A stretch of 64,000 bases of DNA from Croceimicrobium sp965279135 (GTDB taxonomy: Bacteria > Bacteroidota > Bacteroidia > Flavobacteriales > Schleiferiaceae): positions 1,550,001 through 1,614,000 of the forward strand of contig OZ257133.1 of the NCBI GenBank assembly GCA_965279135.1, in the 5' to 3' direction. Below the pieces are notes generated by a model that saw nothing but the letters and a program-made list of their open reading frames with translations, was not told where the DNA came from and ran no database searches. The position numbers and the translations under genes are program-made. Below, piece after piece: positions 1 through 8,567 of this stretch (position 1 is its first letter; each line of letters starts with the position of its first letter).

Positions 1-735
1 ACCAAAGCTCGTCGTAGCCTGGAATCTAATGACGTCCAAACTTTAGATAAGCTACTCCAGTTCTTTGAAATGAAAAAGGATGATCTCGCTAATGCCTTAG
101 GTGCTGCCAAAAGTGAAGCATTGAACAGCCTGGTAGTAGGACTCAAAGAAAACCAACAAAGTCTGCAAGAGGAGCTCAGTCAAAATATCAAAGAACAGAT
201 GGGTATCACGAGTCACATCAGCGATATCCTTAGCATTCAAAGACAATATGTAACCAATTCTGAAAGTAGCAGACGGGATCCGATGGATTTAAAAAGCGTT
301 CTTTACGATGCACTTTCGATCTTAATGGCGAGTATCGAAAAACGAGGTATAAACCTGAAGGCCGATATTCCTGAAAACTGTCCGTATTTTACGGGAGACC
401 GCACCAAGTTGATTCAGGTATTTATCAACCTCATTAAAAATGCGTTGGATGCTATCGATGAGGCAGATCGGGAGCCAAAGAACTTAAGTATTCAGCTAAG
501 TTTTAACGACTCTGAAATAGTGGTGAGCATAGAAGATAATGGAATCGGCTTTGAACCGGACCTATCGGAAAAACTCTTTGAAAGAGGTTATAGTACTAAA
601 AACCAAGGTAGTGGTATAGGCTTAGCCACTAGCCGGTCGGTAATAGAAAGCCATCAAGGAACACTAGAACTAAATAGTGATGGGAAAAACCAGGGCTCGA
701 AGGTTTTGGTGAAAATACCTATCAATAAGGATTAA
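1..735 (+). CDS. Sensor histidine kinase, C-terminal part (5' end outside window)
   Basis: The reading frame is open to the left edge, so the N-terminus is missing; the internal ATG at 70 is not the start. The visible part holds a helical segment (IKEQMGITSHISDIL) in the place of a dimerisation/phosphoacceptor domain, then a HATPase_c domain with N box (NLIKNALDAI), G1 box (EDNGIGF) and G2 box (GSGIGLATS). The His in the helical segment may be the phosphoacceptor, but this region does not match a classical H box. It ends 3 bp before a receiver-kinase gene, so the two probably form one signalling unit. The input sensed is unknown because the sensor part is outside the window. Confidence 0.9.
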   Translation, partial: TKARRSLESNDVQTLDKLLQFFEMKKDDLANALGAAKSEALNSLVVGLKENQQSLQEELSQNIKEQMGITSHISDILSIQRQYVTNSESSRRDPMDLKSVLYDALSILMASIEKRGINLKADIPENCPYFTGDRTKLIQVFINLIKNALDAIDEADREPKNLSIQLSFNDSEIVVSIEDNGIGFEPDLSEKLFERGYSTKNQGSGIGLATSRSVIESHQGTLELNSDGKNQGSKVLVKIPINKD

Positions 736-738
736 AAC

Positions 739-2307
739 ATGGATAGATTAAATGCACGCGTCCTGATCATTGATGATGAGGAAATGGTTCGTGATAATAT
801 TGAAGAAATTCTCATTCCACAAGGGAAGCATCAGAATCGTAAAGTGGATGATGCCCTGGACCTACTTTTCGAAGAAGAAAAAAAGAAGGAATCGAAAGTG
901 GTGGAAAATGACCAATTCCCTGATTTTCGAGTAGATAAAGCCCATAATGGGCAATTAGGTCTTGAGAAAGTGATCAAGGCTGTTGAGGAAGGCGATCCTT
1001 ATGCGGTTCTTTTTCTGGATATGCGAATGCCTGGTTGGGATGGACTGGAAACTGCTAAGCGTATCCGGAAAGTTGATGGCAAGGTTGAGATCATTATTGT
1101 AACCGCCTATTCCGACCACTCCATTGATCAGATTGTAAAGGAAGCCGGTCGCAACGTAGGTTATCATGTAAAACCTTACAATGCTGAAGAAATTCTGCAG
1201 CTAGCCACCAAGGCGGTTAATGATTATAACAAGCTCCGAAATCTAGAGGATCTTATTGCGACTACTGGTAAAATTACCATTGGTGAAAATCAGTTAAACA
1301 GCTTATTACAAAACATCTTTGATCAACTCGCCCGATATATCGGCACCGAAAATGCCGTGATGGGAATGCTTAACGAAGAAGATGATCTCGATCTCTTGTT
1401 CCAGGTGGGCAATTTTGAAGAATCACTAAATGCAGAAGCCCTGCTTAAGATGATTCGCACTGCCAGACACAATGACGAGTCCATCATTCAGGATCAAAAT
1501 GTGGTTCTAGCGCTCTTACAGGAATACCCGGTATTTGCGCTGCTAAGACCCAATGAAACACTGAAAACGGAGAAGATTTACCTTTTACAGCTCTTTATTC
1601 AAAATGCCACGCATGCCATTCAAAACGCGCATTTGCAAGAAGAACTACTGCGTAAAGAGAAACTAAGTGCTGCCGGTAATGCGCTCGGTATGCTAATGCA
1701 TGATTTGCGCACTCCCATTAAAAATATTCCTCAGCTGACTTCCCTCTTAAGAGAGGATGGAGCGAATCCGGAATTACTAGATCTCCTAGATCAAAGCTCT
1801 AAACAGGCTTCAGAGATTTTAGAAGATTTTCTGGACTTTGTGCGGGAAACCCCTATAAAGAAAGAAAAGGTTCTACTAGATGAAATCATCCAGGAAGCCT
1901 TGAAACTCACCAATGACCGGAGGGATTTAAGTGCCATTAAGATAGAACTGATGTCAACCGAGCAGGTTTACCTAAAGGGTGATCACAGTAAGATTAAGCG
2001 TTTAATTATGAACATCTTAAGCAATGCCGGTGATGCCCTACTCGATCATAAAACTCCAAAGCCGAGTATCAATATAGAGTGCCGTAATGATGGAAACTTC
2101 CATCGCATTCGTATTCGTGATAATGGACCCGGGATTCCAACTAATGTGCTGGATAACCTTTTTCAACCCTTCACAACTGAAGGTAAATCGGAAGGAACCG
2201 GTTTGGGGCTCACCATTGTAAAGCAATACGTAGATGCTCATGGAGGGAACATCCACGCTTTTAATGACAATGGGGCAATATTTGAAATACGCCTACCCCT
2301 TTGGTAA
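739..2307 (+). CDS. Receiver domain-histidine kinase (RR-HK) signalling protein
   Basis: A 522-residue cytoplasmic protein. The N-terminal receiver domain has the acidic pocket (DDEE, residues 12-15), phosphoacceptor Asp94 in FLDMRMPGWDG and Lys145 in HVKPYN. There is an insertion of about 35 residues rich in E and K between helix 1 and strand 2, which I recall from a known RR subfamily. A GAF-like middle region (about 170-300) is followed by a HisKA domain with His321 (LMHDLRTPIKN) and a HATPase domain (N429 box, D461NGPGIP, GTGLGL 486-491). No DNA-binding output domain is present, so the output is phosphotransfer. Probably co-transcribed with the kinase just upstream. Confidence 0.92.
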   Translation: MDRLNARVLIIDDEEMVRDNIEEILIPQGKHQNRKVDDALDLLFEEEKKKESKVVENDQFPDFRVDKAHNGQLGLEKVIKAVEEGDPYAVLFLDMRMPGWDGLETAKRIRKVDGKVEIIIVTAYSDHSIDQIVKEAGRNVGYHVKPYNAEEILQLATKAVNDYNKLRNLEDLIATTGKITIGENQLNSLLQNIFDQLARYIGTENAVMGMLNEEDDLDLLFQVGNFEESLNAEALLKMIRTARHNDESIIQDQNVVLALLQEYPVFALLRPNETLKTEKIYLLQLFIQNATHAIQNAHLQEELLRKEKLSAAGNALGMLMHDLRTPIKNIPQLTSLLREDGANPELLDLLDQSSKQASEILEDFLDFVRETPIKKEKVLLDEIIQEALKLTNDRRDLSAIKIELMSTEQVYLKGDHSKIKRLIMNILSNAGDALLDHKTPKPSINIECRNDGNFHRIRIRDNGPGIPTNVLDNLFQPFTTEGKSEGTGLGLTIVKQYVDAHGGNIHAFNDNGAIFEIRLPLW

Positions 2308-2308
2308 A

Positions 2309-3547
2309 CTAGCTTAAAGCCGCACGCATATCGGTAATGAACTGGTCCACGACCTTGCCTAAAGTGTGCTGCATAACAACAATCTTCCACCATTTTGGAT
2401 CTGCCCCAAAATTGTCGCTCACCAAGCGATATTTTTGGGGTATTTCCTTTGGTACTTGAGGAGCATGCATAGTAACTATATTTAGACTGGGATGTCTGAA
2501 ATAGGTGATTCCCATATCGTCCAGGGCACTGCAAAGTTTATCGGTCTCAATAACTAATCGCTCCATAGTATTCTTCCAACCACGTGGACCATGGGTCATG
2601 AGGATCATCCAAATGGAAATGGCCTGGGCTCCCGATCGACTACCCACCATGGTATAATCCAATCCCTGCACATAACTGGCTTCGGAAGTGGCGGCATAAT
2701 GCATCCAATCCTTTCGTATCATAAAAACACCGGTGCCGTAAGGAGCCATTAGCATTTTATGGGCATCTACCGTCATCGAGTTGATTCTCGGATTGGCAAA
2801 ATGAAGCTTTGAATCCGATGCAGTAAATGGATAGATAAAACCACCAAAGGCACCGTCTACGTGAATTTTGTAGGGCAAATCAAGCGTTTCAAAGACATCG
2901 GCAATCTCATCTGGATTATCGACCGAACCGAACATCGTTGTACTCATGTTGGCGATGGCAATAAAATACTTGATACCATCCTCTTGAGCATTTCTTAAGC
3001 GTTGTTCTAAGTGTTTAGGATCAATGGCTCTGTTATCCTCACCAACTTCTATACTTAATGCTCTTATGCCTAGAATATTAGCCCCTTTAAAAAAGCTATA
3101 ATGGCTATCGGAACTGAATACCACAGCGATTTCACTAGACTTAGCAGCAAATTCCTTTTGGTAGTAGTTCCTATAAATCCACAAGGCTTGAATATTTGCC
3201 TCGGTCCCTCCGGGAGCAACATAACCATCCACTGAATTAGGCGCAGCCTGCATGATCTCCTCCGAAATCATTCGTATAAGCTCCACCTCAATTTTCTGGG
3301 TTCCCCTAAACATATCTTCTCCTTCATCACCAGTAAGAGTATGGCAACCAATGTGGTTAGGATTGTTTATGAAGGTTCTCAGGAAAGGTGCGTTTTCGAG
3401 AAAGCTCGCATCGCGGTGGAACTGTTCAGTGTCCAGGTAGGTGCCGGGAATACCGAGTATATAATCGCTATCGTAATTTCTATTTTCGGCTAAAGCCTGA
3501 TATACCCGATCTTTAATTTCGGGCTTAGTTAGGTGTTTCCAAATCAT
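2309..3547 (-). CDS. PLP-dependent group II amino acid decarboxylase
   Basis: A 412-residue fold-type I PLP enzyme. Seen in the sequence: PLP-stacking His149 (SDSHYSF), the cofactor-ring Asp231 (HVDGAFGG) and the Schiff-base Lys264 (VDAHKMLMAPYG). The HVDGA-x(n)-DAHK layout is that of pyridoxal-dependent decarboxylases of the MfnA/glutamate/aromatic amino acid group. The substrate cannot be read from sequence; tyrosine, aspartate or glutamate are all possible. It is convergent with the RR-HK gene, with 1 bp between stops. A -7 promoter box ends 4 bp before the ATG, so the mRNA is probably leaderless or nearly so. Confidence 0.88.
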   Translation of the reverse strand: MIWKHLTKPEIKDRVYQALAENRNYDSDYILGIPGTYLDTEQFHRDASFLENAPFLRTFINNPNHIGCHTLTGDEGEDMFRGTQKIEVELIRMISEEIMQAAPNSVDGYVAPGGTEANIQALWIYRNYYQKEFAAKSSEIAVVFSSDSHYSFFKGANILGIRALSIEVGEDNRAIDPKHLEQRLRNAQEDGIKYFIAIANMSTTMFGSVDNPDEIADVFETLDLPYKIHVDGAFGGFIYPFTASDSKLHFANPRINSMTVDAHKMLMAPYGTGVFMIRKDWMHYAATSEASYVQGLDYTMVGSRSGAQAISIWMILMTHGPRGWKNTMERLVIETDKLCSALDDMGITYFRHPSLNIVTMHAPQVPKEIPQKYRLVSDNFGADPKWWKIVVMQHTLGKVVDQFITDMRAALS

Positions 3548-3551
3548 GGCG

Positions 3552-3559
3552 CAAAATTA
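3552..3559 (-). promoter_or_regulatory. -7 promoter box TAATTTTG for the decarboxylase
   Basis: Exact match to the Bacteroidota TAnnTTTG element on the minus strand, only 4 bp before the ATG at 3547. Transcription would start at about the start codon. I saw no clear -33 TTG at the usual distance. Confidence 0.55.
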
Positions 3560-3618
3560 GCAGGCCATTTCGGCTGAATGCTGATAATTCCCCATAATTT
3601 CAGCACAATTGCATTGCT

Positions 3619-3626
3619 TAACTTCG
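3619..3626 (+). promoter_or_regulatory. -7 promoter box TAACTTCG for the GT4 gene
   Basis: One mismatch to TAnnTTTG (TTCG variant, also used before smpB and the 19977 methyltransferase). It lies 14 bp before the ATG at 3641 and inside the longer possible frame that starts at 3578, which argues for the shorter protein. Confidence 0.5.
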
Positions 3627-3640
3627 CGGAAATTTTTCGC

Positions 3641-4738
3641 ATGCCTCTCAAGATTCTGGTGATTAGCAATTATCGCACAACCATAACCGTTAGACCGGAA
3701 GCGGAGATTTTCATAGGGCTTCAGAAACTTGGACATTCGGTTACCATAATGACCTATGGTGATAGTGCATACTGGTCAAATTTTGAAGAAGCTGGCATTC
3801 GTTTGATTGACTTTCATCCGGAAAAGAAACTTGACAAGGAAGAAATCAGTTTTATTCGAGAGGAGCTTGAAAAAGGTCAATATGATGTGATGCACCTTTT
3901 CAATGGTGTTTCAATGATCAATGGCATTCAAGCGGCTAAAAAGCTGGATGTGAAGGTGGTCCTTTACCGGGGATTTGAAGGCCATATTCATTGGTATGAT
4001 CCATCCTGCTATTTTAAATTCCTACATCCCCGCGTTGATGCTATACTTTGCAATGCAGAGGGTGTAGCAGAACACATCAGGAAAGCCTCCATTTTCGTAA
4101 AACCCAAATTGGTTACTGTTAACAAAGGGCATCGCCTGGAATGGTATAAAGATGTGGAGGCCATGAAGCACGAGGAACTGGGATTAGATCCTGACGCGTT
4201 TTATGCCATTTGCACTGCCAATAACCGCCGGATGAAGGGCATGCCCTACCTACTGCAAACCTTTAAGCATATTCCTGAAGACGCTAATATTCATTTGCTG
4301 ATCTTGGGTAAGGATATGGACATTCCTGAGAATATGAAGATCATCAATAATCTGGCACGTCCGGATCGGATTCACATCCTTGGCTGGCGAGGTGATGCAT
4401 TGCGTATTGTGAAAATGGCCCAGACTTTCCTGCTGGCCTCTCTTTATGGTGAGTCGATCACAAAATCGGTTCTGGAGGGAATGTCAGTTGGCACCACGGC
4501 AATTATCACCAATATCCCTGGAAACAGAGAGATGATTGAAGATGGAGTTTCGGGATATTTCGTACCAAAAAAAGACCCAAAGGCGATGGCTGAGGCTTTA
4601 ATGAAGCTTTATCGAGATCCCGATGCAGCGAAACAAATGGGAGAAGCAGCGCGAGAACGGATTCGCACCCGATTCAATTCTGATCAAAGCATCAAAGAAT
4701 ACGAAGCTTTTTACGAAGAACTAGTAGCAGGAATTTAA
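3641..4738 (+). CDS. Glycosyltransferase, GT4 family
   Basis: A GT-B fold glycosyltransferase of 365 residues. The N-terminus MPLKILVISNYR and the upstream promoter box place the start at 3641; an in-frame ATG at 3578 would add 21 residues with no family similarity. C-terminal half: HILGWRGDALRIVKMAQ, then SLYGESITKSVLEGMSVGTTAIIT and GNREMIEDGVSGYFV, the sugar-nucleotide-binding E-x7-E type region of GT4 enzymes. No signal peptide or membrane segment. The acceptor is unknown; no O-antigen or capsule cluster surrounds it. Its stop overlaps the stop of the convergent DUF1343 gene by 4 bp. Confidence 0.88.
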   Translation: MPLKILVISNYRTTITVRPEAEIFIGLQKLGHSVTIMTYGDSAYWSNFEEAGIRLIDFHPEKKLDKEEISFIREELEKGQYDVMHLFNGVSMINGIQAAKKLDVKVVLYRGFEGHIHWYDPSCYFKFLHPRVDAILCNAEGVAEHIRKASIFVKPKLVTVNKGHRLEWYKDVEAMKHEELGLDPDAFYAICTANNRRMKGMPYLLQTFKHIPEDANIHLLILGKDMDIPENMKIINNLARPDRIHILGWRGDALRIVKMAQTFLLASLYGESITKSVLEGMSVGTTAIITNIPGNREMIEDGVSGYFVPKKDPKAMAEALMKLYRDPDAAKQMGEAARERIRTRFNSDQSIKEYEAFYEELVAGI

Positions 4739-5937
4739 AAATCCCGGTACAGTAAATACTTTCTTCGCACTTGCTGATAGGCATCTAAATCCTTCCGCCA
4801 GCTTGCCCGAATCTCATCCGGACTTAAACCTTGCTCAATCTGCTTTTGTAAAGCAGTTGTGCCCGCCAACAGCGTAAAAAAGGACTTAAAGAATTTGGAT
4901 TGATCCGGTGCCATACGATAGGATTCTACCAACCAAAAAAGGTAAAGCTCACCTAATCCTTCGATATAAGAATCGGCAAAATCCTGCAGGAGAAAACCTT
5001 TACAATCCACATTTTGATAAGGTGGATTGGTTGCTCCAGGTCGTTCCATGGGCTTAAAAGAATAATTGTACTCTTTAAACCAGGGAGCACCGATCAACTG
5101 AAAAGGATAGTCTGTTCCTCTGCCAACACTCACATTAGTTCCTTCGAAGAAGCAGAGGGATGGATAAAGGTTTACCGCTAAACGATTAGGTAGGTTGGGA
5201 GAAGGTTTTATTGGCAGTTCATAAGAAGTACGATGATCGTAGTTTAAGCATGTAATCACCTCTAAATCACATTTAACGCCTCCTTTCAACCAACCTTCGC
5301 CATTTACCATTTTTGCATACTCCCCTACCGTCATTCCATGAATAACGGGTACCGGGTGCATACCAACGAATGAGCGATGTTTCAATTGCAACACCGGTCC
5401 ATCGATATAGTAGCCATGAGGATTTGGCCGGTCTAAAACCATCAACTTCACCCCATTCTCCGCCGCGGCCTCCATTACATAAGACAGTGTGCTGATATAA
5501 GTATAGAATCGTGCTCCAACATCCTGTATATCAAAAACCACAATGTCAATTCCGTTTAAGTCCGCCTCAGTGGGTTTCTTTCTATTTCCATAAAGCGAGG
5601 TTAGCGGCAGACCAGTCTTTGAATCCTTGCCATCCTGAACCAATGCGCCTGCAGAAGCTTCTCCTCTAAAACCATGCTCCGGAGTAAATATGCGCTTTAC
5701 CTCCACTTCATTCTCCAAAAGAAAATCCACCAAATGAGTCTGATTCTTATTCAAGGAACTGTGATTCACTACCAAGGCTACCTTCTTCCCATATAAAGTC
5801 GCTAAAAAAGCACCGGGGCGATCAATAGCTAAAACAAGGCTATCAGGGGATTTAAGACGAATTCCCTGTGCCATAGTTAGACTGCAAAGCAGCGCTAGCA
5901 TTATGGTATATTTGAGCCGAATTTTAAGAAACGTCAT
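4735..5937 (-). CDS. DUF1343 / NamZ-type exo-beta-N-acetylmuramidase, exported
   Basis: About 400 residues with an N-terminal signal sequence (hydrophobic IMLALLCSLTMA). Family hallmarks are readable: VALVVNHSSL, FTPEHGFRGEASAG, VVFDIQDVGARFYTYISTL, LDRPNPHG, GRGTDYPFQLIGAPW. DUF1343 proteins include NamZ, which removes terminal N-acetylmuramic acid from peptidoglycan fragments, so a role in wall recycling or scavenging is likely (family knowledge). I chose the ATG at 5937; a TTG at 5940 directly precedes it. It is divergent from the permease at 5941 with essentially no intergenic DNA, so each promoter must lie inside the other gene. Confidence 0.87.
   Translation of the reverse strand: MTFLKIRLKYTIMLALLCSLTMAQGIRLKSPDSLVLAIDRPGAFLATLYGKKVALVVNHSSLNKNQTHLVDFLLENEVEVKRIFTPEHGFRGEASAGALVQDGKDSKTGLPLTSLYGNRKKPTEADLNGIDIVVFDIQDVGARFYTYISTLSYVMEAAAENGVKLMVLDRPNPHGYYIDGPVLQLKHRSFVGMHPVPVIHGMTVGEYAKMVNGEGWLKGGVKCDLEVITCLNYDHRTSYELPIKPSPNLPNRLAVNLYPSLCFFEGTNVSVGRGTDYPFQLIGAPWFKEYNYSFKPMERPGATNPPYQNVDCKGFLLQDFADSYIEGLGELYLFWLVESYRMAPDQSKFFKSFFTLLAGTTALQKQIEQGLSPDEIRASWRKDLDAYQQVRRKYLLYRDF
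5907..5914 (+). promoter_or_regulatory. -7 promoter box TATATTTG for the LolE-type gene
   Basis: Exact TAnnTTTG match, 26 bp before the TTG at 5941 and inside the signal-peptide codons of the divergent NamZ gene. Confidence 0.5.
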
Positions 5938-5940
5938 CAA

Positions 5941-7170
5941 TTGCTGTTTGAGTTTTTTATCGCCCGCCGAATCCTGAAAAATCGATCTGCTACTCGCAAG
6001 GTGGCAAAACCTGTATTGAACATCAGCGTTTGGGCTATCGCCCTCGGTTTAATCATCATGATATTGGCGGTTTCTACCGGAAACGGATTGCGGCAAGCCA
6101 TTAAAGACAAAGTAACCGGATTTGGTGGAGATATTCAAATTCTGAATTACAGTCCAAGCCCCAGTTACGAACAGGTTCCAATCATTCTTGAAGACAGTCT
6201 TATTGAGGAAATAAGAATGGATAGTGGGGTAGATAAACTGCAAGCCTACGGTCAAAAGGCAGGAATCTTAAAAAAGGACGACCTCTTTGAAGGTGCCGTA
6301 CTTAAAGGAGTGGGCGAGAATTATGATCTGGACTTCATGAAGGACTTCCTGTTGGAGGGGAAAATTCCAGTTTATGAAAACGATCGGTATGACGATAGCA
6401 TCCTAATCAGTGCACCCTTAGCTCAAAAGCTAAAATTGGATTTACATGAGGGTTGTGAGATGTATTTCCTTCGACCAAATAAAGCGCCACTGAGAAGGAA
6501 GTTTTGGATTGCGGGGATTTACAAAACAGATTTTGACAAGTTAGATCGCAGCTTTCTGCTTGGAGATTTAGACCATGTGCAGCGACTATCGAAATGGGAC
6601 TCAAGCGAAGTAGGTGCCTGGGAAATCCACCTGGGAGAAGTTGATGATGCACAAGCTTTTTTAAGTGCGCTTCGATTAAAGCTTCCCTTTGAATATGATG
6701 CAATGGATGTGCGCACCCTGAATCTGCAACTCTTTCAATGGTTAGATCTATTTGACCTAAACATTCTGCTAATACTGGGCATCATCATCATCGTGGCTAC
6801 CATTAACATGTCGATTGCCCTTCTTATTCTTATCATGGAAAGAACCACCATGATCGGATTGCTTAAGGCATTAGGTACGCCTAACCAAAGTATTCAGAGT
6901 ATATTCCTAATTAATGCTGCCTACCTCATTGGCAAAGGACTTATCTGGGGCAATTTGATTGGATTAGGACTGGCTCTATTGCAAAAACATTTTGGTCTCA
7001 TTAAGCTTGATCCAGAAACCTATTATGTGAGTGTAGTGAGCATTGATTTAAATCCGATCCATATTGTGGGAATTAATCTTATCACTTTGATCATTTGCCT
7101 GATTTGTTTGTTGATTCCTTCCTATGTAGTCAGTCGAATTCGCCCGAATAAAGCGATTCGATTTGATTAG
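5941..7170 (+). CDS. FtsX/LolE-type ABC transporter permease
   Basis: A 409-residue inner-membrane permease. It has an N-terminal membrane segment (ISVWAIALGLIIMILAVSTG), a periplasmic MacB-PCD-like domain (about 60-240), then three C-terminal membrane segments (about 270-300, 320-350, 370-400), the FtsX layout. The family drives lipoprotein release or envelope transport with a separate ATPase (LolD type); none is encoded next to it. The start is TTG: MLFEFFIARRIL is the typical opening of these proteins and no in-frame ATG lies nearby. Its stop codon TAG is also the first bases of the next gene's promoter box. Confidence 0.88.
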   Translation: MLFEFFIARRILKNRSATRKVAKPVLNISVWAIALGLIIMILAVSTGNGLRQAIKDKVTGFGGDIQILNYSPSPSYEQVPIILEDSLIEEIRMDSGVDKLQAYGQKAGILKKDDLFEGAVLKGVGENYDLDFMKDFLLEGKIPVYENDRYDDSILISAPLAQKLKLDLHEGCEMYFLRPNKAPLRRKFWIAGIYKTDFDKLDRSFLLGDLDHVQRLSKWDSSEVGAWEIHLGEVDDAQAFLSALRLKLPFEYDAMDVRTLNLQLFQWLDLFDLNILLILGIIIIVATINMSIALLILIMERTTMIGLLKALGTPNQSIQSIFLINAAYLIGKGLIWGNLIGLGLALLQKHFGLIKLDPETYYVSVVSIDLNPIHIVGINLITLIICLICLLIPSYVVSRIRPNKAIRFD

Positions 7171-7175
7171 TTTTG
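7168..7175 (+). promoter_or_regulatory. -7 promoter box TAGTTTTG for the CBS-like gene
   Basis: Exact TAnnTTTG match that begins with the TAG stop codon of the permease gene and lies 18 bp before the ATG at 7194. The next genes can thus be transcribed separately from the permease. Confidence 0.5.
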
Positions 7176-7193
7176 ACGCCCTAAAATCCAAGA

Positions 7194-8567
7194 ATGCGCC
7201 CAATAAAAAAAGTATACGATAATATCCTGGAAACCATCGGTCATACTCCGATGATTCGCTTAAACCAAATCGTTGAAGACTTCCCTTGCGAAGTATTGGC
7301 CAAGGTTGAATATTTCAATCCCGGCAACTCTGTAAAGGACCGTATGGCCCTGCAAATGATCGAGAATGCGGAGAAGGAAGGAAAGCTTAAACCCGGTGGA
7401 ACCATAATCGAATGTACTTCGGGAAACACCGGCATGGGATTGGCCCTGGCGGCAATCGTAAAAGGTTATAAGCTCATCTGTACCTTGAGTGATAAGCAGA
7501 GTAAGGAGAAAATGGATGTTCTTAGAGCCTTGGGCGCAGAATTATACGTATGCCCCACGAATGTAGCCCCGGAACACCCTGATTCCTACTATTCTGTGGC
7601 CGACCGTCTTCACAAAGAGATACCCAATTCTTATTATCCTTATCAATACGATAATCCCGGGAATGCTCAGGCCCATTACGAAAGTACCGGACCAGAAATT
7701 TGGGAGCAAACTGAAGGCCGAATTACGCATTTTGTGGTTGGTGTTGGTACCGGAGGTACGATCTCAGGTGTAGGTAAATACCTTAAAGAACAAAACCCTA
7801 ATATTAAGATTTGGGGCATCGATAGCTATGGCTCGGTTTTCAAGAAATACCATGAGACCGGGGAATTTGATGAGAAAGAAATCTATAGCTATATCACCGA
7901 AGGAATTGGAGAAGATATCCTTCCCAAGAATGTGGATTTTGGCGTAATCGATTACTTTGAAAAGGTAAGCGATAAAGATGGAGCGCTTGCTACCAGGGAG
8001 CTTGCCAAAAAGGAAGGATTGTTCCTGGGCTATTCCTGCGGTTCGGCCTTCCAGGGTTTGCGACAATTGAAAGATCAGTTAAAACCGGACGATGTTGTAG
8101 TGGTACTTTTCCACGACCACGGCAGTCGTTACGTGGGTAAAGTTTTTAATGACGATTGGATGAGCGATCGTGGATTCCTAACTACAGAGAACAGTACCGC
8201 CGGCGATTTGGCAAAGGCTCATAGCCACCTTCCGCTTGTCTCGGTGAAACCGGATGAAGTTATTGCCGGAGCCATCCAGAAAATGCAAAAGCACAGTATC
8301 TCTCAAATTCCGGTAATGCAGGGTGGCGAGCAGGTAGGCTCATTAGATGATGCACAGTTGTTTCAAGCCATGGTTAGTGATCCAGGTTTAGCAGAGAAGT
8401 TTGTAGAAAACATTATGCAGCCTCCCTTTCCAGAAGTGGATTATCATATAGATGTTAAGGAAGTGGCAAAACTGATTAATAAGGAAAACTCAGCGGTCCT
8501 TGTAAAGCTGGCCTCTGGAGCTAAACATATTATTACCAAACAAGATTTGATTTCGGCTTTGAGCTAA
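7194..8567 (+). CDS. Cystathionine beta-synthase-like PLP enzyme with C-terminal CBS pair
   Basis: A 457-residue protein. The catalytic fold-type II PLP domain (1-320) shows the Schiff-base Lys in NPGNSVKDRM, the TSGNTG substrate loop and the GTGGTISG phosphate loop. The C-terminal 120 residues form a tandem CBS (Bateman) module (SHLPLVSVKPDEVIAGAIQK...SQIPVM), as in cystathionine beta-synthase. The likely reaction is serine/O-acetylserine plus homocysteine or sulfide to cystathionine or cysteine; CBS versus cysteine synthase cannot be settled by eye. Its TAA overlaps the next gene's ATG (taATG), so translation is coupled to the BtuF-like protein. Confidence 0.9.
   Translation: MRPIKKVYDNILETIGHTPMIRLNQIVEDFPCEVLAKVEYFNPGNSVKDRMALQMIENAEKEGKLKPGGTIIECTSGNTGMGLALAAIVKGYKLICTLSDKQSKEKMDVLRALGAELYVCPTNVAPEHPDSYYSVADRLHKEIPNSYYPYQYDNPGNAQAHYESTGPEIWEQTEGRITHFVVGVGTGGTISGVGKYLKEQNPNIKIWGIDSYGSVFKKYHETGEFDEKEIYSYITEGIGEDILPKNVDFGVIDYFEKVSDKDGALATRELAKKEGLFLGYSCGSAFQGLRQLKDQLKPDDVVVVLFHDHGSRYVGKVFNDDWMSDRGFLTTENSTAGDLAKAHSHLPLVSVKPDEVIAGAIQKMQKHSISQIPVMQGGEQVGSLDDAQLFQAMVSDPGLAEKFVENIMQPPFPEVDYHIDVKEVAKLINKENSAVLVKLASGAKHIITKQDLISALS

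Noticed and set aside
3578..3640. Longer N-terminus of the GT4 protein
   Set aside because: The added 21 residues contain the promoter box and are unlike the family; MPLKILVISNYR is the proper start.
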